DNA of 64,000 nt from Devosia sp. (GCF_024707125.1 NZ_JANQAH010000013.1:69501-133500); one strand, 5' to 3'. Shown: positions 45,142 to 54,837, numbered from the stretch's first letter. The notes: a model not told the origin generated them from the sequence alone. Numbers and translations are program-made.

Positions 45142-46073
45142 GCGACTTTTTCGGCGGTCTGTTGGCGGCCGTTCTCGCCTTCTTCGCGCACGATGCCGGG
45201 CCCGCTGGTTTCACCGGCTATATTGAGGCCGACTATGTCTATGTCGCGCCGGTGAGCGCGGGGCGGATCACGGAAATTGCGGTGGCCGAAGGCCAGGCGG
45301 TGACCGAAGGCGACCTCCTGCTGGTGCTCGACCAGAGCCAGCAACAAGCGCTGCTGTCGGCGGCCGAGGCGCGCGTGGCGGCGGCGCGGGCGACGCTCGA
45401 AAATCTTGAAACCGGCAGCCGCAGCGAAGAACTCGATGTCATCCGCGCTTCGCTGAGCAAAGCCGAGGCGGATCTGGGGCTGGCGCGGACCAATCTCACG
45501 CGCAGCGAGCAGCTTGAAAAGGCGGGCACGGTTTCGGCGGCCAAGGTCGAGGTGGACAGCAATGCGGTGGCTTCGGCCGAGGCGCAGGTGAGCCAATTGA
45601 AGGCGCAATTGGCGGTGGCGGAACTGCCGGCGCGCTCGGGCCAGCAGGTGGCGGCGGAGGCCAATCTCGCCGCGGCAGAGGCCGATGCTCAAGGGGCGCG
45701 GATAAATCTCTCCGAACGGCAAGTGCATGCGCCGGCCGCGGGTGTCATTGAAAAACTCTATTATGCGGTGGGCGAAGTGGCGGCCGTGGGGACGCCGATT
45801 GCCTCCATCCTGCCGGACAAGGCGCTCGAGGCGCGGTTCTTCGTGCCGGAGACGGCGCGGTCGAGCCTTTCCGTCGGGCAGGCGGTGACCGTCACCTGCG
45901 ATGGCTGCGCCGATATGGCGGCGACTGTCGTGCATATCGCGAGCGAGGCGCAGACGACGCCGCCGGTGATCTATTCGACCGAGGAGCGCAGCCGGCTTGT
46001 TTATCTCGTCGAAGCGCGGCTCGATGATGCGGCAAAGCTGCAGCCGGGCCAGCCGGTCACCGTGCGGCCATGA
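45138..46073 (+). CDS. HlyD-type adaptor of an ABC-2 efflux pump
   Basis: A 311-residue periplasmic adaptor like YbhG/YhiI: N-terminal hydrophobic anchor (FFGGLLAAVLAFFA), lipoyl halves EADYVYVAPVSAGRITEIAV and RQVHAPAAGVIEKLYYAVGE, and a long alanine-rich coiled coil between them (about 65-190). Overlaps both neighbours by four bases, so the cassette is one operon. Confidence 0.9.
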   Translation: MSDFFGGLLAAVLAFFAHDAGPAGFTGYIEADYVYVAPVSAGRITEIAVAEGQAVTEGDLLLVLDQSQQQALLSAAEARVAAARATLENLETGSRSEELDVIRASLSKAEADLGLARTNLTRSEQLEKAGTVSAAKVEVDSNAVASAEAQVSQLKAQLAVAELPARSGQQVAAEANLAAAEADAQGARINLSERQVHAPAAGVIEKLYYAVGEVAAVGTPIASILPDKALEARFFVPETARSSLSVGQAVTVTCDGCADMAATVVHIASEAQTTPPVIYSTEERSRLVYLVEARLDDAAKLQPGQPVTVRP

Positions 46074-47008
46074 GCGAGGAACGCGTCATCGATGTGCGCG
46101 GGCTGACCAAGCGTTTTGGCGACAAGACCGTGGTCGATCACTTCGACATCGCCGTGCCCAAGGGCGCCATCTATGGGTTTCTGGGCCCCAATGGCTCGGG
46201 CAAGACCACAACCATTCGCATGCTTTGCGGCCTGCTGCTGCCCGATGAGGGGGAGGGGCAGTGTCTCGGCTTCGACGTGCGGCGCGAGGCGGGGAAGATC
46301 AAGGCTGAGGTGGGCTATATGACCCAGAAGTTCAGCCTCTATGAGGATCTCACCATCCGCGAGAATCTTGATTTCGTGGCGCGAATGTATGGGGTGAAGA
46401 ACCGGAAGAGCCGCGTCGATGGCGCATTGGCTGATCTGGGGCTCGCCGACAGGGCAGGGCAATTGGCCGGGACGCTCTCGGGTGGCTGGAAGCAACGGCT
46501 GGCGCTGGCGGCCTGTCTCATCCACGATCCCAAACTGCTGCTGCTCGACGAGCCCACGGCCGGCGTCGATCCCAAGGCGCGGCGCGATTTCTGGGATGAG
46601 ATCCGGCGGCTGTCCAAGGCCGGCGTCACCGTGCTGGTGTCGACGCACTATATGGACGAAGCCATTCAGTGCGATTTCATCACCTATATCGCCTATGGCA
46701 AAAAGCTGATCGACGGGCGAGCGACTGAGATTCCGACCATGGTGGGACTGACCACCTGGCGGGCCGAGGGGCCGGAACTGGTGGCGCTCGAAGAGCGGCT
46801 CAAGGACCAGCCGGGCGTCGACCAGGTGGCGCGCTTCGGTTCGGCCCTCCATGTCTCGGGCACGGACGCTGCGGCTTTGGCGGTCACGGTGGAAAAATTC
46901 CAAAGTGACAAAAGACAGCGCTGGAGCGAGGTGCCGGCGGGGCTTGAAGAGGCCTTCATCTATCTCATGGCGGGGGCGCGGGATAATTTCTCGCGGGACG
47001 CGGCATGA
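46070..47008 (+). CDS. ABC transporter ATPase (single NBD, YbhF-like)
   Basis: A 312-residue cytoplasmic ATPase: Walker A GPNGSGKTT near 47, Q-loop MTQKFSLYEDLTIRENL, signature LSGGWKQRLALA, Walker B LLLLDEPTAGVDPKA and the switch histidine in STHYMDEA. YbhF in E. coli has two such domains in one chain; here there is one, so a homodimer would serve. About 80 residues follow the NBD, as in other drug and polysaccharide exporters. Confidence 0.92.
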   Translation: MSEERVIDVRGLTKRFGDKTVVDHFDIAVPKGAIYGFLGPNGSGKTTTIRMLCGLLLPDEGEGQCLGFDVRREAGKIKAEVGYMTQKFSLYEDLTIRENLDFVARMYGVKNRKSRVDGALADLGLADRAGQLAGTLSGGWKQRLALAACLIHDPKLLLLDEPTAGVDPKARRDFWDEIRRLSKAGVTVLVSTHYMDEAIQCDFITYIAYGKKLIDGRATEIPTMVGLTTWRAEGPELVALEERLKDQPGVDQVARFGSALHVSGTDAAALAVTVEKFQSDKRQRWSEVPAGLEEAFIYLMAGARDNFSRDAA

Positions 47009-48141
47009 ACCTGCGCTTCTCATTGAGCCGCTTCGTCGCCGTGCTCTGGAAAGAGTTCATCCAGATGCGGCGCGACCGCGTCACCTTCGGTATGATGATC
47101 GGCCTGCCCATCATCCAGCTCATGCTCTTCGGCTTCGCCATCAATGCCGACCCGCGACACCTGCCGACGCTGGTCGAGGTCAATGATGACGGCCCGCTGA
47201 CCCGTGCGCTGCTGGCGGGCATGGATACGTCTGGATATTTCGATTTCATCGGCCAGGTCCGCGGCCCCGATGCCGGCGAGGAAGCGCTGCGCCGGGGCGA
47301 GGCGAATTTCGTTGTCGTCATCCCAGCCGATTTCGAGCGCGACGTCGTGCGCGGTCTCCGGCCAAATCTTCTGATCGCCGCCGATGCTTCCGACCCTTCG
47401 GCCGTCAGCGGCGCTGCGGCAGCCATGAGCGGCATCGTCAATGGCGCCATCGCTCAGACGCTCACGGGGCCACTGTCGCCCGCAGCCGGGGCGCTGCTGC
47501 CCTTCGAGGTGATCGTCCACCGGCAATACAATCCCGAGGGCAAGACCTCGACCAATATCGTGCCGGGTCTGCTTGCCATCATCCTCTCGATGACCATGGT
47601 GATGATCACGGCCGTCGCCATCGTGAAGGAGCGCGAGCGCGGCACGATGGAAATGCTGATCTCCACCCCGGTGACACCTCTGGAAGTCATGCTGGGCAAA
47701 ATCCTGCCCTATGTTTTCGTCGGCTATGTGCAGACTGCGGTCTTCCTCGTCGCCGCCTTTGCCGTGTTCCAGGTCCCGTTCACCGGCACGTTCACGGCCT
47801 TCTTCTTCGGCTTCAATCTGTTTGTCCTGGGCAATCTGGCGCTGGGATTTCTCATTTCCACCGTGGCGAAAAACCAGATGCAGGCTATGCAGTTGAGCTT
47901 TTTCACCATCCTGCCCTCGATCCTGCTCTCGGGCTTCATGTTCCCCTTTGCCGGCATGCCCGGCTGGGCTCAGGCCATCGGCACCGGCGTACCGGCTACG
48001 CATTTCATCCGGCTTATTCGCAAGGTGATGCTGAAGGGCGCGGGCACATTCGATGTCACTTCGGAGCTGACCGCGCTCGGTGTGATCGTGCTGGTGATCA
48101 CGGTGATCGCCATGCTGCGCTACAGGCAGACACTCGACTGA
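47005..48141 (+). CDS. ABC-2 type permease (YbhS/YhhJ-like)
   Basis: A 378-residue inner-membrane protein. The N-terminus WKEFIQMRRDRVTFGMMIGL is the cytoplasmic elbow and first helix, a large periplasmic domain spans about 50-180, and five helices follow, with KERERGTMEMLISTPVTPLE as the characteristic coupling motif. As only one permease gene is present, the pump should be a homodimer. The operon ends with a strong terminator. Confidence 0.92.
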   Translation: MNLRFSLSRFVAVLWKEFIQMRRDRVTFGMMIGLPIIQLMLFGFAINADPRHLPTLVEVNDDGPLTRALLAGMDTSGYFDFIGQVRGPDAGEEALRRGEANFVVVIPADFERDVVRGLRPNLLIAADASDPSAVSGAAAAMSGIVNGAIAQTLTGPLSPAAGALLPFEVIVHRQYNPEGKTSTNIVPGLLAIILSMTMVMITAVAIVKERERGTMEMLISTPVTPLEVMLGKILPYVFVGYVQTAVFLVAAFAVFQVPFTGTFTAFFFGFNLFVLGNLALGFLISTVAKNQMQAMQLSFFTILPSILLSGFMFPFAGMPGWAQAIGTGVPATHFIRLIRKVMLKGAGTFDVTSELTALGVIVLVITVIAMLRYRQTLD

Positions 48142-48144
48142 AAC

Positions 48145-48176
48145 AAAAAGGCCCGGCGCAAGCACCGGGCCTTTTT
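48145..48176. terminator. Bidirectional terminator after the efflux cassette
   Basis: AAAAAGGCCCGG and its exact complement form a 12-pair stem with an eight-base loop. The flanking A and T runs let it work in both directions, isolating the plus-strand cassette from the convergent murA gene. Confidence 0.92.
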
Positions 48177-48269
48177 GCTTTTACGATCGCCCGCCATTCG
48201 AGCGTAGCTCTCATGGCCTAGCGCGCTAGAAACGCTCCACCGGAGCGATTTTGCCCTTCGGGCCGCGCA

Positions 48270-49562
48270 CTAGCCAGCCAGCCGTTCAATCTCTGCGCCG
48301 CAGCGCGACAGCTTGTCTTCGAGACGCTCAAAGCCGCGGTCGAGGTGATAGATGCGGTTGACGATTGTCTCGCCCTTGGCGGCGAGGCCGGCGATCACCA
48401 GCGACACCGACGCACGAAGATCGGTCGCCATCACCTGCGCGCCCTTGAGCTGCGACTTGCCCTGGATGGTTGCTACCTGTCCGTCGACGGCGATGTCGGC
48501 GCCGAAACGGGCGAGTTCGGCCACATGCATGTAGCGGTTCTCAAAGATGGTCTCGCGCACATGGCTCGTGCCCTGGCTCATGGTCATCAGCGCCATGAAC
48601 TGGGCCTGCAAGTCGGTCGGGAAGCCCGGGAAAGGATGGGTCTCGATATCGACCGGCTGAATGCCATTGCCATTGCGCTTGACGCGGATGCCATCGGCCT
48701 CCGTGGTCAGATCAACGCCAGTGCGGGCCAAAATATCGAGTGCCGATTGCAGATGCTCGGCGCGCGCGCCGCGCAGCAGCACATCGCCACCGGTCATGGC
48801 CGCAGCCATGGCAAAGGTGCCGGTCTCGATACGGTCGGGGATGACTTCCACGCTCGCGCCATGCAGCTTTTCGACGCCTTCAATGGTCAGCGTGCGCGTG
48901 CCAATGCCCGAAATCTTGGCGCCCATGGCGACAAGGCATTCGGCGACATTGGTGATTTCCGGTTCCTGCGCCGCATTCTCGATGACGGTCGTGCCCTTGG
49001 CGAGGGTCGCCGCCATCAGCAACGTGTGCGTCGCGCCCACCGAAACTTTTGGGAACACGATGCGATTGCCAATGAGACCGCCCTTGGGCGCGCGGGCCAC
49101 CACATAGCCCTCGTCGATATCGATCTCGGCGCCGAGTTCTTTGAGGCCAAAGAGAAAGAGATCGACCGGGCGCGTGCCGATGGCGCAACCGCCGGGCAGG
49201 GACACGCGAGCCTCATGGCAACGGGCCAGCAGCGGCCCGATGACCCAGAAACTGGCACGCATCTTTGAGACAAGGTCATAGGGCGCGGTGGTGTCGACGA
49301 TGTCGGCGGCATGAAAGGTCATGCGCTGGCCAACACCATCCGATTCGCCGCGACGGCGACCGTGCACGGCGATATCGACGCCGTGATTCTCGAGAATGCG
49401 TTCGAGCTGCTTGACGTCGGCAAGACGGGGAACATTGGTGAGCACCAGTGGCTCATCGGTGAGCAGCGATGCGATCATCAGGGGCAGGGCGGCATTCTTG
49501 GCGCCCGAAATGACGATATCCCCGTTGAGCGGATTGCCGCCGACCAAACGAATACGATCCAT
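48270..49562 (-). CDS. murA: UDP-N-acetylglucosamine 1-carboxyvinyltransferase
   Basis: The 430-residue enzyme adds enolpyruvate from PEP to UDP-GlcNAc, the first committed step of peptidoglycan synthesis. The catalytic loop is [14 protein letters not shown] with C126 (the fosfomycin target), K22-N23 ([11 protein letters not shown]) lie in the UDP-GlcNAc site and the fold repeats are complete. In relatives it is followed by DUF2948 and hisD on the same strand; here the plus-strand efflux cassette stands between. Confidence 0.97.
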   Translation of the reverse strand: MDRIRLVGGNPLNGDIVISGAKNAALPLMIASLLTDEPLVLTNVPRLADVKQLERILENHGVDIAVHGRRRGESDGVGQRMTFHAADIVDTTAPYDLVSKMRASFWVIGPLLARCHEARVSLPGGCAIGTRPVDLFLFGLKELGAEIDIDEGYVVARAPKGGLIGNRIVFPKVSVGATHTLLMAATLAKGTTVIENAAQEPEITNVAECLVAMGAKISGIGTRTLTIEGVEKLHGASVEVIPDRIETGTFAMAAAMTGGDVLLRGARAEHLQSALDILARTGVDLTTEADGIRVKRNGNGIQPVDIETHPFPGFPTDLQAQFMALMTMSQGTSHVRETIFENRYMHVAELARFGADIAVDGQVATIQGKSQLKGAQVMATDLRASVSLVIAGLAAKGETIVNRIYHLDRGFERLEDKLSRCGAEIERLAG

Positions 49563-49698
49563 GAAATGGTTCCTCTGAACCGGCCCTATCTGGGCCTTCT
49601 ACCTGTGGAGGAGGTAGGCGAGGTCTTCGTTGCCACGTAAGCCAGACCAGCCGCGCTCATGCGAATATGTGACGTTCCTGAATACGCCCGAAAATGAT

Positions 49699-49848
49699 TT
49701 ACGGTTTCTTGACCGCGATCGTTTCGGGTGCCGGAGCATCATCCCGGGCAGCGCGAGCCCTGGCCTGATCCTTTCGACGTTTGAGGTTCTCGCGAAGCTT
49801 TGCGGCTAATCTTTGCTCGCGGGCAGTAGCTTCGTTCGACTTACTCAT
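49699..49848 (-). CDS. Small basic protein conserved beside murA
   Basis: A 49-residue, highly charged protein: MSKSNEATAREQRLAAKLRE, then a lysine/arginine-rich helix (NLKRRKDQARARAARDD) and a short tail. AGGAAGG stands before the ATG. I recognise the AKLRENLKRRK segment from short hypothetical proteins of Hyphomicrobiales; function unknown. The 136 bases between it and murA hold nothing else I can name. Confidence 0.65.
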   Translation of the reverse strand: MSKSNEATAREQRLAAKLRENLKRRKDQARARAARDDAPAPETIAVKKP

Positions 49849-49972
49849 CGCCTTCCTGGCTATCGGTGATTCACAGGAGGAGTTGATAGGCGGTTTTTGC
49901 GCTTGCGTCGAGAGAATCCCTATGGCAGTAGAGCGCCCGTCGCCGCAGAAACCTGCCGGCGCCCTTTACGAT

Positions 49973-50047
<75 letters not shown>

Positions 50048-50131
50048 GTTCTCCCAGAAAAATCATCGAAGTCCAGCCTTGCGGCCTTGTTCCGTCTTGC
50101 TGTCGTCCCGGCTTGTGCTGGAAGCGCCCGC

Positions 50132-51136
50132 CTAGGCGAGGATCAGGGCGGTTACGGTGGCGAGGAGGATGAGGGCTACGATCGAAAGAGCCCCTGCGGC
50201 CAGCACGCGGCCGCCTGAGGCGATGACCGAGCGTAGGTCGACCGAGAGGCCGAGAGCGGCCATCGAGATCAGGGTCAGCGTGGCCGAGGCGCGGTGTAGC
50301 GTGGGCAGGATGGCGTCGGGGAGGACGCCGGTCGATCTCGCGCCCATCATGGCGAGGAAGCCCAGGATGAACCAGGGCAGGAGTGTCGCGAGCGGCAGCG
50401 TGCTGTGCGACCGGTTTTTTTGCATGAGGCCGAGGGCGAGTACGACCGGGCCGAGCATCAGCACGCGGATCAATTTTACCAGGGTGCCGATCTGGGTGCT
50501 CATCACACCCACCGGCACGGTGGCGGCAAGGACCTGCGGCACGGCATAGACGCTGAGGCCGGCAATGACGCCATATTGCCATTCGCTGACCCCGAGGAGC
50601 GTGAAGCCGAGCGGCAGCAGCAGGACGACCAGCACGCCGAGCGCTGCGGTGAAGGCGATGGCGGCGGCAACATCGTCTGCCGGCGCCTTGATGACGGGCG
50701 CCGTCGCCATGATGGCGGAATTACCGCAAATGGAATTGCCGCAGGCAACGAGCGTCGCAAGGCGCGCATCAAGGCCCAGGGCGCGGCCTATGCCATAGCT
50801 CAGTGCCAAAGCGAGCACGACAACCAGCATGATGGCCGCGACCACCATCGGCCCGATCTGCAGCACGGCCCCGGCGCTGATCGTGCCGCCAAGAAGGACG
50901 ATGGCCACTTCGAGTACGGTCTTGGCCGCGAAATGAACGCCGGCACGAAAGCGTGTCGCAAGCCCGAAGAGGCTGTGTACGGCGATGCCGGCCATGATGG
51001 CGATAACCAGCCCGTCGAACATGACCCAGCCCAGCACCTGCTGCTGAAGGCGCTCTGCCAGAAGGGCAAGCAAGGTGATGCCTATGGATAGGGTCAGGCC
51101 AGGAATGAGTTGCCGAAACTGCGGCAGCGGTAGCAT
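50132..51136 (-). CDS. YeiH/UPF0324 family membrane protein (putative sulfate-type exporter)
   Basis: A 334-residue protein with about ten membrane helices. The family motif CGNSICGNSAIMATAPVI is complete, as are VLLGGTISAGAVLQIGP and SVYAVPQVLAATVPVG. YeiH proteins are proposed sulfate or sulfonate exporters; the E. coli homologue is next to a LysR regulator, as here. ATG 51136 with GGAG six bases before it is preferred over the upstream ATG 51178. Confidence 0.88.
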   Translation of the reverse strand: MLPLPQFRQLIPGLTLSIGITLLALLAERLQQQVLGWVMFDGLVIAIMAGIAVHSLFGLATRFRAGVHFAAKTVLEVAIVLLGGTISAGAVLQIGPMVVAAIMLVVVLALALSYGIGRALGLDARLATLVACGNSICGNSAIMATAPVIKAPADDVAAAIAFTAALGVLVVLLLPLGFTLLGVSEWQYGVIAGLSVYAVPQVLAATVPVGVMSTQIGTLVKLIRVLMLGPVVLALGLMQKNRSHSTLPLATLLPWFILGFLAMMGARSTGVLPDAILPTLHRASATLTLISMAALGLSVDLRSVIASGGRVLAAGALSIVALILLATVTALILA

Positions 51137-51234
51137 GATTTGCTCCAATGCGGATGCAGTGGAGGATGAAGCTTGCATTCATTAGAATCCATCGCATAAT
51201 CATGCATGTTTCATGCAGTTTTTCCGTATAAGCC
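51137..51234. promoter_or_regulatory. Divergent promoter region between yeiH-like and lysR genes
   Basis: This 98-base gap between divergent starts must hold both promoters. It contains several short A+T-rich dyads (ATGCAT-type, around 51195-51215: CATAATCATGCATGTTTCATGC), the kind of place a LysR regulator binds, but I cannot define the site by reading alone. Confidence 0.5.
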
Positions 51235-52101
51235 GTGACCATCGAGCAATTGGCCATCTTCATCGCCGTGGCGGAGCGTCAGCACCTGACCCAGGGTGCC
51301 GCGGCGGTCGGGCTGACGCCTTCGGCCGCCAGCGCGGCGATCAAGGCGCTTGAAGCCGTGCACGCCGTCCGGCTGTTTGATCGCGTCGGGCGGCGGATCG
51401 AGCTGACCCGCGATGGCATGGCCTTTCTTGAAGAGGCGCGGCAGACCTTGGCCCGTGTTCGGCAGGCCGAACAGGCGCTCAACGATCTCGGCGGCCTCAA
51501 GCGCGGAACGCTTGACGTCATGGCAAGCCAGACGGTGGCAAACTACTGGCTGCCCGCGCGCCTCCTTGCTTTTGCGTCAAGCTATCCGGGGATCACGGTC
51601 AATTTTTCTGCGGCCAATACCAATGACGTGGCTGAAGCGGTCATTTCGGGTGCGGCCGAACTGGGCATTGTTGAGGGCCATGTCGACGTGCCCGTGCTCG
51701 CCACCCGCCCGATTGGGCGAGACCGGCTGGTCGCCGTTTCCGTGCCGTCAGTAGCCCTCGCGCGACCGCGCTTTTCCGACTACCGCTGGATCATGCGGGA
51801 GCCCGGTTCTGGAACGCGAGCGGAGTTCGAGGCGGGCGTGGCAAAACTCGGTGTCGATCCGGCAACGCTGGATGTCGCCCTGGCGCTGCCGACCAATGAG
51901 GCCGTCCTCAACGCCGTTCTCAACAGCGATTGCGCGGCCGCCCTGTCCGAAATGGTCGTGGCGCCCTTTGTTGCCGCGGGGCGCCTGTCGATCCTGCCCT
52001 TTGAATTGCCACAGCGCAATTTTAGCCTGCTCTACCATCGCGAACGCCGGCCCTCGGCGGCGGTGAAGGCGTTTCGCGATCTCTGTCTTGAAGGGAGCTA
52101 G
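51235..52101 (+). CDS. LysR family regulator beside yeiH-like gene
   Basis: A 288-residue LysR regulator starting with GTG. The N-terminal winged helix (LAIFIAVAERQHLTQGAAAV, SAASAAIKALEAVHAVRLFD) is followed by a substrate-binding domain (about 90-288; LPARLLAFASSYPGITVNF). The divergent position suggests control of the YeiH-like transporter, as with YeiE in E. coli. GFA gene follows after three bases. Confidence 0.9.
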   Translation: MTIEQLAIFIAVAERQHLTQGAAAVGLTPSAASAAIKALEAVHAVRLFDRVGRRIELTRDGMAFLEEARQTLARVRQAEQALNDLGGLKRGTLDVMASQTVANYWLPARLLAFASSYPGITVNFSAANTNDVAEAVISGAAELGIVEGHVDVPVLATRPIGRDRLVAVSVPSVALARPRFSDYRWIMREPGSGTRAEFEAGVAKLGVDPATLDVALALPTNEAVLNAVLNSDCAAALSEMVVAPFVAAGRLSILPFELPQRNFSLLYHRERRPSAAVKAFRDLCLEGS

Positions 52102-52104
52102 GGC

Positions 52105-52497
52105 ATGGAAGAGGTTGCTGGCGGGTGTCTTTGCGGTGCTGTGCGGTTCGTGGCTGCGGGGCGCCCCTTCCGGGTCGGCATTTGCCACTGCATGGATTGC
52201 CGCAAGCACCATGGCGCGCTGTTTCATGCCTCGGCCATTTTCCCCGAAGCGGCGGTGACGATCTCGGGAGAGGTTGGCGACTATCTTGGGCGCTGCTTCT
52301 GCCCGCGCTGCGGTTCGTCGGTCTTTTCGCGTAGCGGCGACGAGGTGGAAATCAATCTCGGCTCGCTCGATGCGCCCGATCAGTTCCGGCCCACTTATGA
52401 ACTCTGGACCATTCGCCGCGAAGCCTGGCTGCCGCCCTTGCCGCTCGACCGGCATTTTGAGCGCGATCGCACCAGCGCGAGCCGGACCGAAGACTAG
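52105..52497 (+). CDS. GFA family zinc protein
   Basis: A 130-residue protein of the glutathione-dependent formaldehyde-activating (GFA/CENP-V) fold. The zinc cysteines are visible: C8-L-C10, C27-H-C29-MD-C32 and C64-F-C66-PR-C69. Most members are of unknown function, and formaldehyde activity should not be assumed. It starts three bases after the LysR stop. Confidence 0.9.
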   Translation: MEEVAGGCLCGAVRFVAAGRPFRVGICHCMDCRKHHGALFHASAIFPEAAVTISGEVGDYLGRCFCPRCGSSVFSRSGDEVEINLGSLDAPDQFRPTYELWTIRREAWLPPLPLDRHFERDRTSASRTED

Positions 52498-52580
52498 GCC
52501 AGGGTGGGAAAATAGCTAAAAGTTGACCTTTTGGCTCAAATCCAGTTCCATGCGGGCCATGGAGGGGAGGGGCCCAAAGA

Positions 52581-53528
52581 ATGCTGAGTTTTTCGACCGA
52601 TGACGTGGCCCCCGGGGACCGCTTCGAGCAGTGGCGCGAGGTCCGCAGCAGGGACCTTTTCGGCGTCACGATCGAATTGCCGGCAGACCGGCGCGCCGCC
52701 TTTGCGGGGTCCTTTCGTGCCGAAAAATTCGGCGCGGCGATTGTCTCGGAGATAGCGGCTTCCGCCTACACCATTCGCCGCACCGAAGCCGATATTGCGC
52801 GCGTCGCCGGCAACAGTCTTTGTCTTGGGCTGCAGGTGCGCGGGCCAGGGCGGCTCGATACTGGTTCGGGGCGCAGCGAGCTGATCGCCAATGGCGATAT
52901 GATCATCAACCATTCCGACCTGCCCTATGGCGCAACGCCGGGAACGAATGGCGGCTTTCATTTCCGCATGCTCAAGATCCCGGTCAGCGACGAGCTGACG
53001 CTCGGCCGCTCCATCTCCGATCTCTCTGCGGCAAGGCCGCTGGAGGGGACGAGGGCGCTGCGTCCACTGCGGGCCCTTTTGGACGTGCTGACCACGCACA
53101 AGCGCGCCTCGGCAGATGCAGAGCGCGATATCGTCCACATTGCCCGGCTTGGGCTAGCGGCGCGCGGGCGCCTTGCGGAAAACCTGCCCGAAGTGCGCAG
53201 CGCCATCCGCGCCGGGCTGCGCTATCTCGCCCTCGACATCATGGCCGAGCAATATCACCAGATCGACCTGACCCCGGCCCTGGTCGCCCGCAGCCTTGGT
53301 CTGTCGGTGCGACATCTGCACCTGCTGTTCGAAGATGCGGAAAACACTTTTAGCCGCACGCTTGTGCTCATGCGGGCGAGGGAAGCGCAGAGGCTTCTCG
53401 TCGGGCAGCCGGAACTGACCGTGGCGCAGGTGGCCTATGCCTGTGGCTTTGAAAGTCTTGCGACCTTCTATCGCGTTTTCCGCAGCGTCTACGGCATGGC
53501 GCCGGGTGACGCGCGTCAGGCCAACTAG
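52581..53528 (+). CDS. AraC family regulator
   Basis: A 315-residue regulator. The N-terminal half is an AraC-binding-like (PF14525 type) domain (about 10-200). The C-terminal hundred residues hold two helix-turn-helix motifs (ARSLGLSVRHLHLLFEDAE; VAQVAYACGFESLATFYRVF). GGAGGGG precedes ATG 52581. No obvious target gene shares its transcript. Confidence 0.9.
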   Translation: MLSFSTDDVAPGDRFEQWREVRSRDLFGVTIELPADRRAAFAGSFRAEKFGAAIVSEIAASAYTIRRTEADIARVAGNSLCLGLQVRGPGRLDTGSGRSELIANGDMIINHSDLPYGATPGTNGGFHFRMLKIPVSDELTLGRSISDLSAARPLEGTRALRPLRALLDVLTTHKRASADAERDIVHIARLGLAARGRLAENLPEVRSAIRAGLRYLALDIMAEQYHQIDLTPALVARSLGLSVRHLHLLFEDAENTFSRTLVLMRAREAQRLLVGQPELTVAQVAYACGFESLATFYRVFRSVYGMAPGDARQAN

Positions 53529-53624
53529 GTCTTTCATACTCCACGACTTTCAGCTTTTCCGGGACTGGCTTTGCTGCTGGCTGGTGGTTAGCTTGCGGGG
53601 CGTGCAGTACGTCTGGGGGACGAC

Positions 53625-54731
53625 ATGGCCATACCTTCTACGCCGGCGAAAAACCTTGCCTGGGGCGAGCGCCTGAAATTGCGTGTCTCGACCATTCTTT
53701 GGTTTCTTCTCGCGGCCGGCTTCCTGCTCGGCCTGCCGGTGCTGCTCGATGTGCATGTCCTGCTGCTTGTCGCGGTGGTCGTGCTGGCACTGCTTCTCGC
53801 CTTCCCCGCGGCCTGGCTGGTGCGCCGCATCGTTGCCGGGCAGCGTCGTCAGCGCCGGCTCTGGAGCTATATCAAGGCGTTCCTGGCGCTGGTCTTTGCC
53901 ATCACGGCGCTGATTGCCGCGCCACTCTACTATCTCGCCTTCCGCACCGAGCTGACCCCGCTCACCGTGCCGCAGGCGACCCTGTCGAATGGCAAGAAGA
54001 CGGTGGTGTTCCAGGGCATGATGCACATCGGCTCGGAAGGTTTTTACAAGAGCGTCGTCTATGACCTCGAAAAGGCGCTGAGCGATGGCTATGCCATCTA
54101 TTATGAAGGCGTGCGCGGCGACCCGGCGGGCGACAAATGGTTCTCCGAAACGCTGGCCGGTGGTGGCGATCTCAACACCAATTACCAGACCTTTGGCGAT
54201 GCCTGCGGCCTGCAGTTCCAGGGGCCATATTTCCAGCTTCTCGCCGCCGATATGAAGGCCCGCCCCGAGCGCCATGTCGAAGCCGACGTGTCGACGGCCG
54301 ACATGATGAACGAATATCAGCGGCTGATGGAGACCGACCCCGAATTTGCGGCGACGGCCGGACAATCGAAACTAGCGGCGCCGGAGGACGGCGAGGCCGA
54401 CCAGACGACGCAATTGTTCGATTGGCTCGCCAATGCCACGCCCGGCCAGCGAAAGATTCTTGGCCTCGCCTGTCGCGGCTGGATGACCATGCTGCTGGGC
54501 AACAAGACCGCGCCATCGCCGCTTGATCCGGTCATTCTCGATTTCCGCAACGAAAAGCTCGCCGAGCGCATCGAGACGAGCACGGACGACAAGATTTTTG
54601 TCACCTATGGCGCCGGGCATCTGCCGGGCCTGCTCGACGATCTGCAAAAATCCGACCCCGCCTGGGAAGTCAAATCGCTCAAATGGATGCGGACCATCGA
54701 GACGCCCGAGGATCTCGAAGGGCAGATTTAG
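53625..54731 (+). CDS. Membrane-anchored TraB/TIKI-like protein
   Basis: A 368-residue protein with three hydrophobic helices in the first 106 residues (about 22-40, 44-66, 84-106) followed by a soluble domain. That domain shows the landmarks of the TraB/PrgY/GumN-TIKI fold: GMMHIGS with H134, a YYEGVR glutamate at 161, and near the C-terminus GAGHLPGLL with H332. Eukaryotic TIKI proteins are metallopeptidases; bacterial relatives are mostly unstudied. No peptidase or partner gene is adjacent. Preceded by an AraC gene and followed by a strong terminator, so probably a single-gene unit. Confidence 0.7.
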   Translation: MAIPSTPAKNLAWGERLKLRVSTILWFLLAAGFLLGLPVLLDVHVLLLVAVVVLALLLAFPAAWLVRRIVAGQRRQRRLWSYIKAFLALVFAITALIAAPLYYLAFRTELTPLTVPQATLSNGKKTVVFQGMMHIGSEGFYKSVVYDLEKALSDGYAIYYEGVRGDPAGDKWFSETLAGGGDLNTNYQTFGDACGLQFQGPYFQLLAADMKARPERHVEADVSTADMMNEYQRLMETDPEFAATAGQSKLAAPEDGEADQTTQLFDWLANATPGQRKILGLACRGWMTMLLGNKTAPSPLDPVILDFRNEKLAERIETSTDDKIFVTYGAGHLPGLLDDLQKSDPAWEVKSLKWMRTIETPEDLEGQI

Positions 54732-54766
54732 GGCTCTCGCTTTTCATCTGGAACGCCGTCACCCTC

Positions 54767-54800
54767 GGCTGTCATCCCGGCCTTCGGCGGGATGACAGCC
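54767..54800. repeat. Intergenic palindrome GGCTGTCATCCCG...
   Basis: Thirteen-base arms GGCTGTCATCCCG and the exact complement are separated by eight bases, themselves partly paired (CCTTCGG). The element resembles those at 6426 and 44325 and is probably a dispersed genomic repeat. It lies 36 bases after the TraB-like gene. Confidence 0.8.
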
Positions 54801-54837
54801 GGTGTTTGCCGGCCTTTCAGCGCTATCGGAATCCCCC

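Noticed and set aside
48190-48262. Short GCTCC/GGAGC dyad between the efflux terminator and murA
   Set aside because: Too short and without a T run; murA could end there but the signal is weak.
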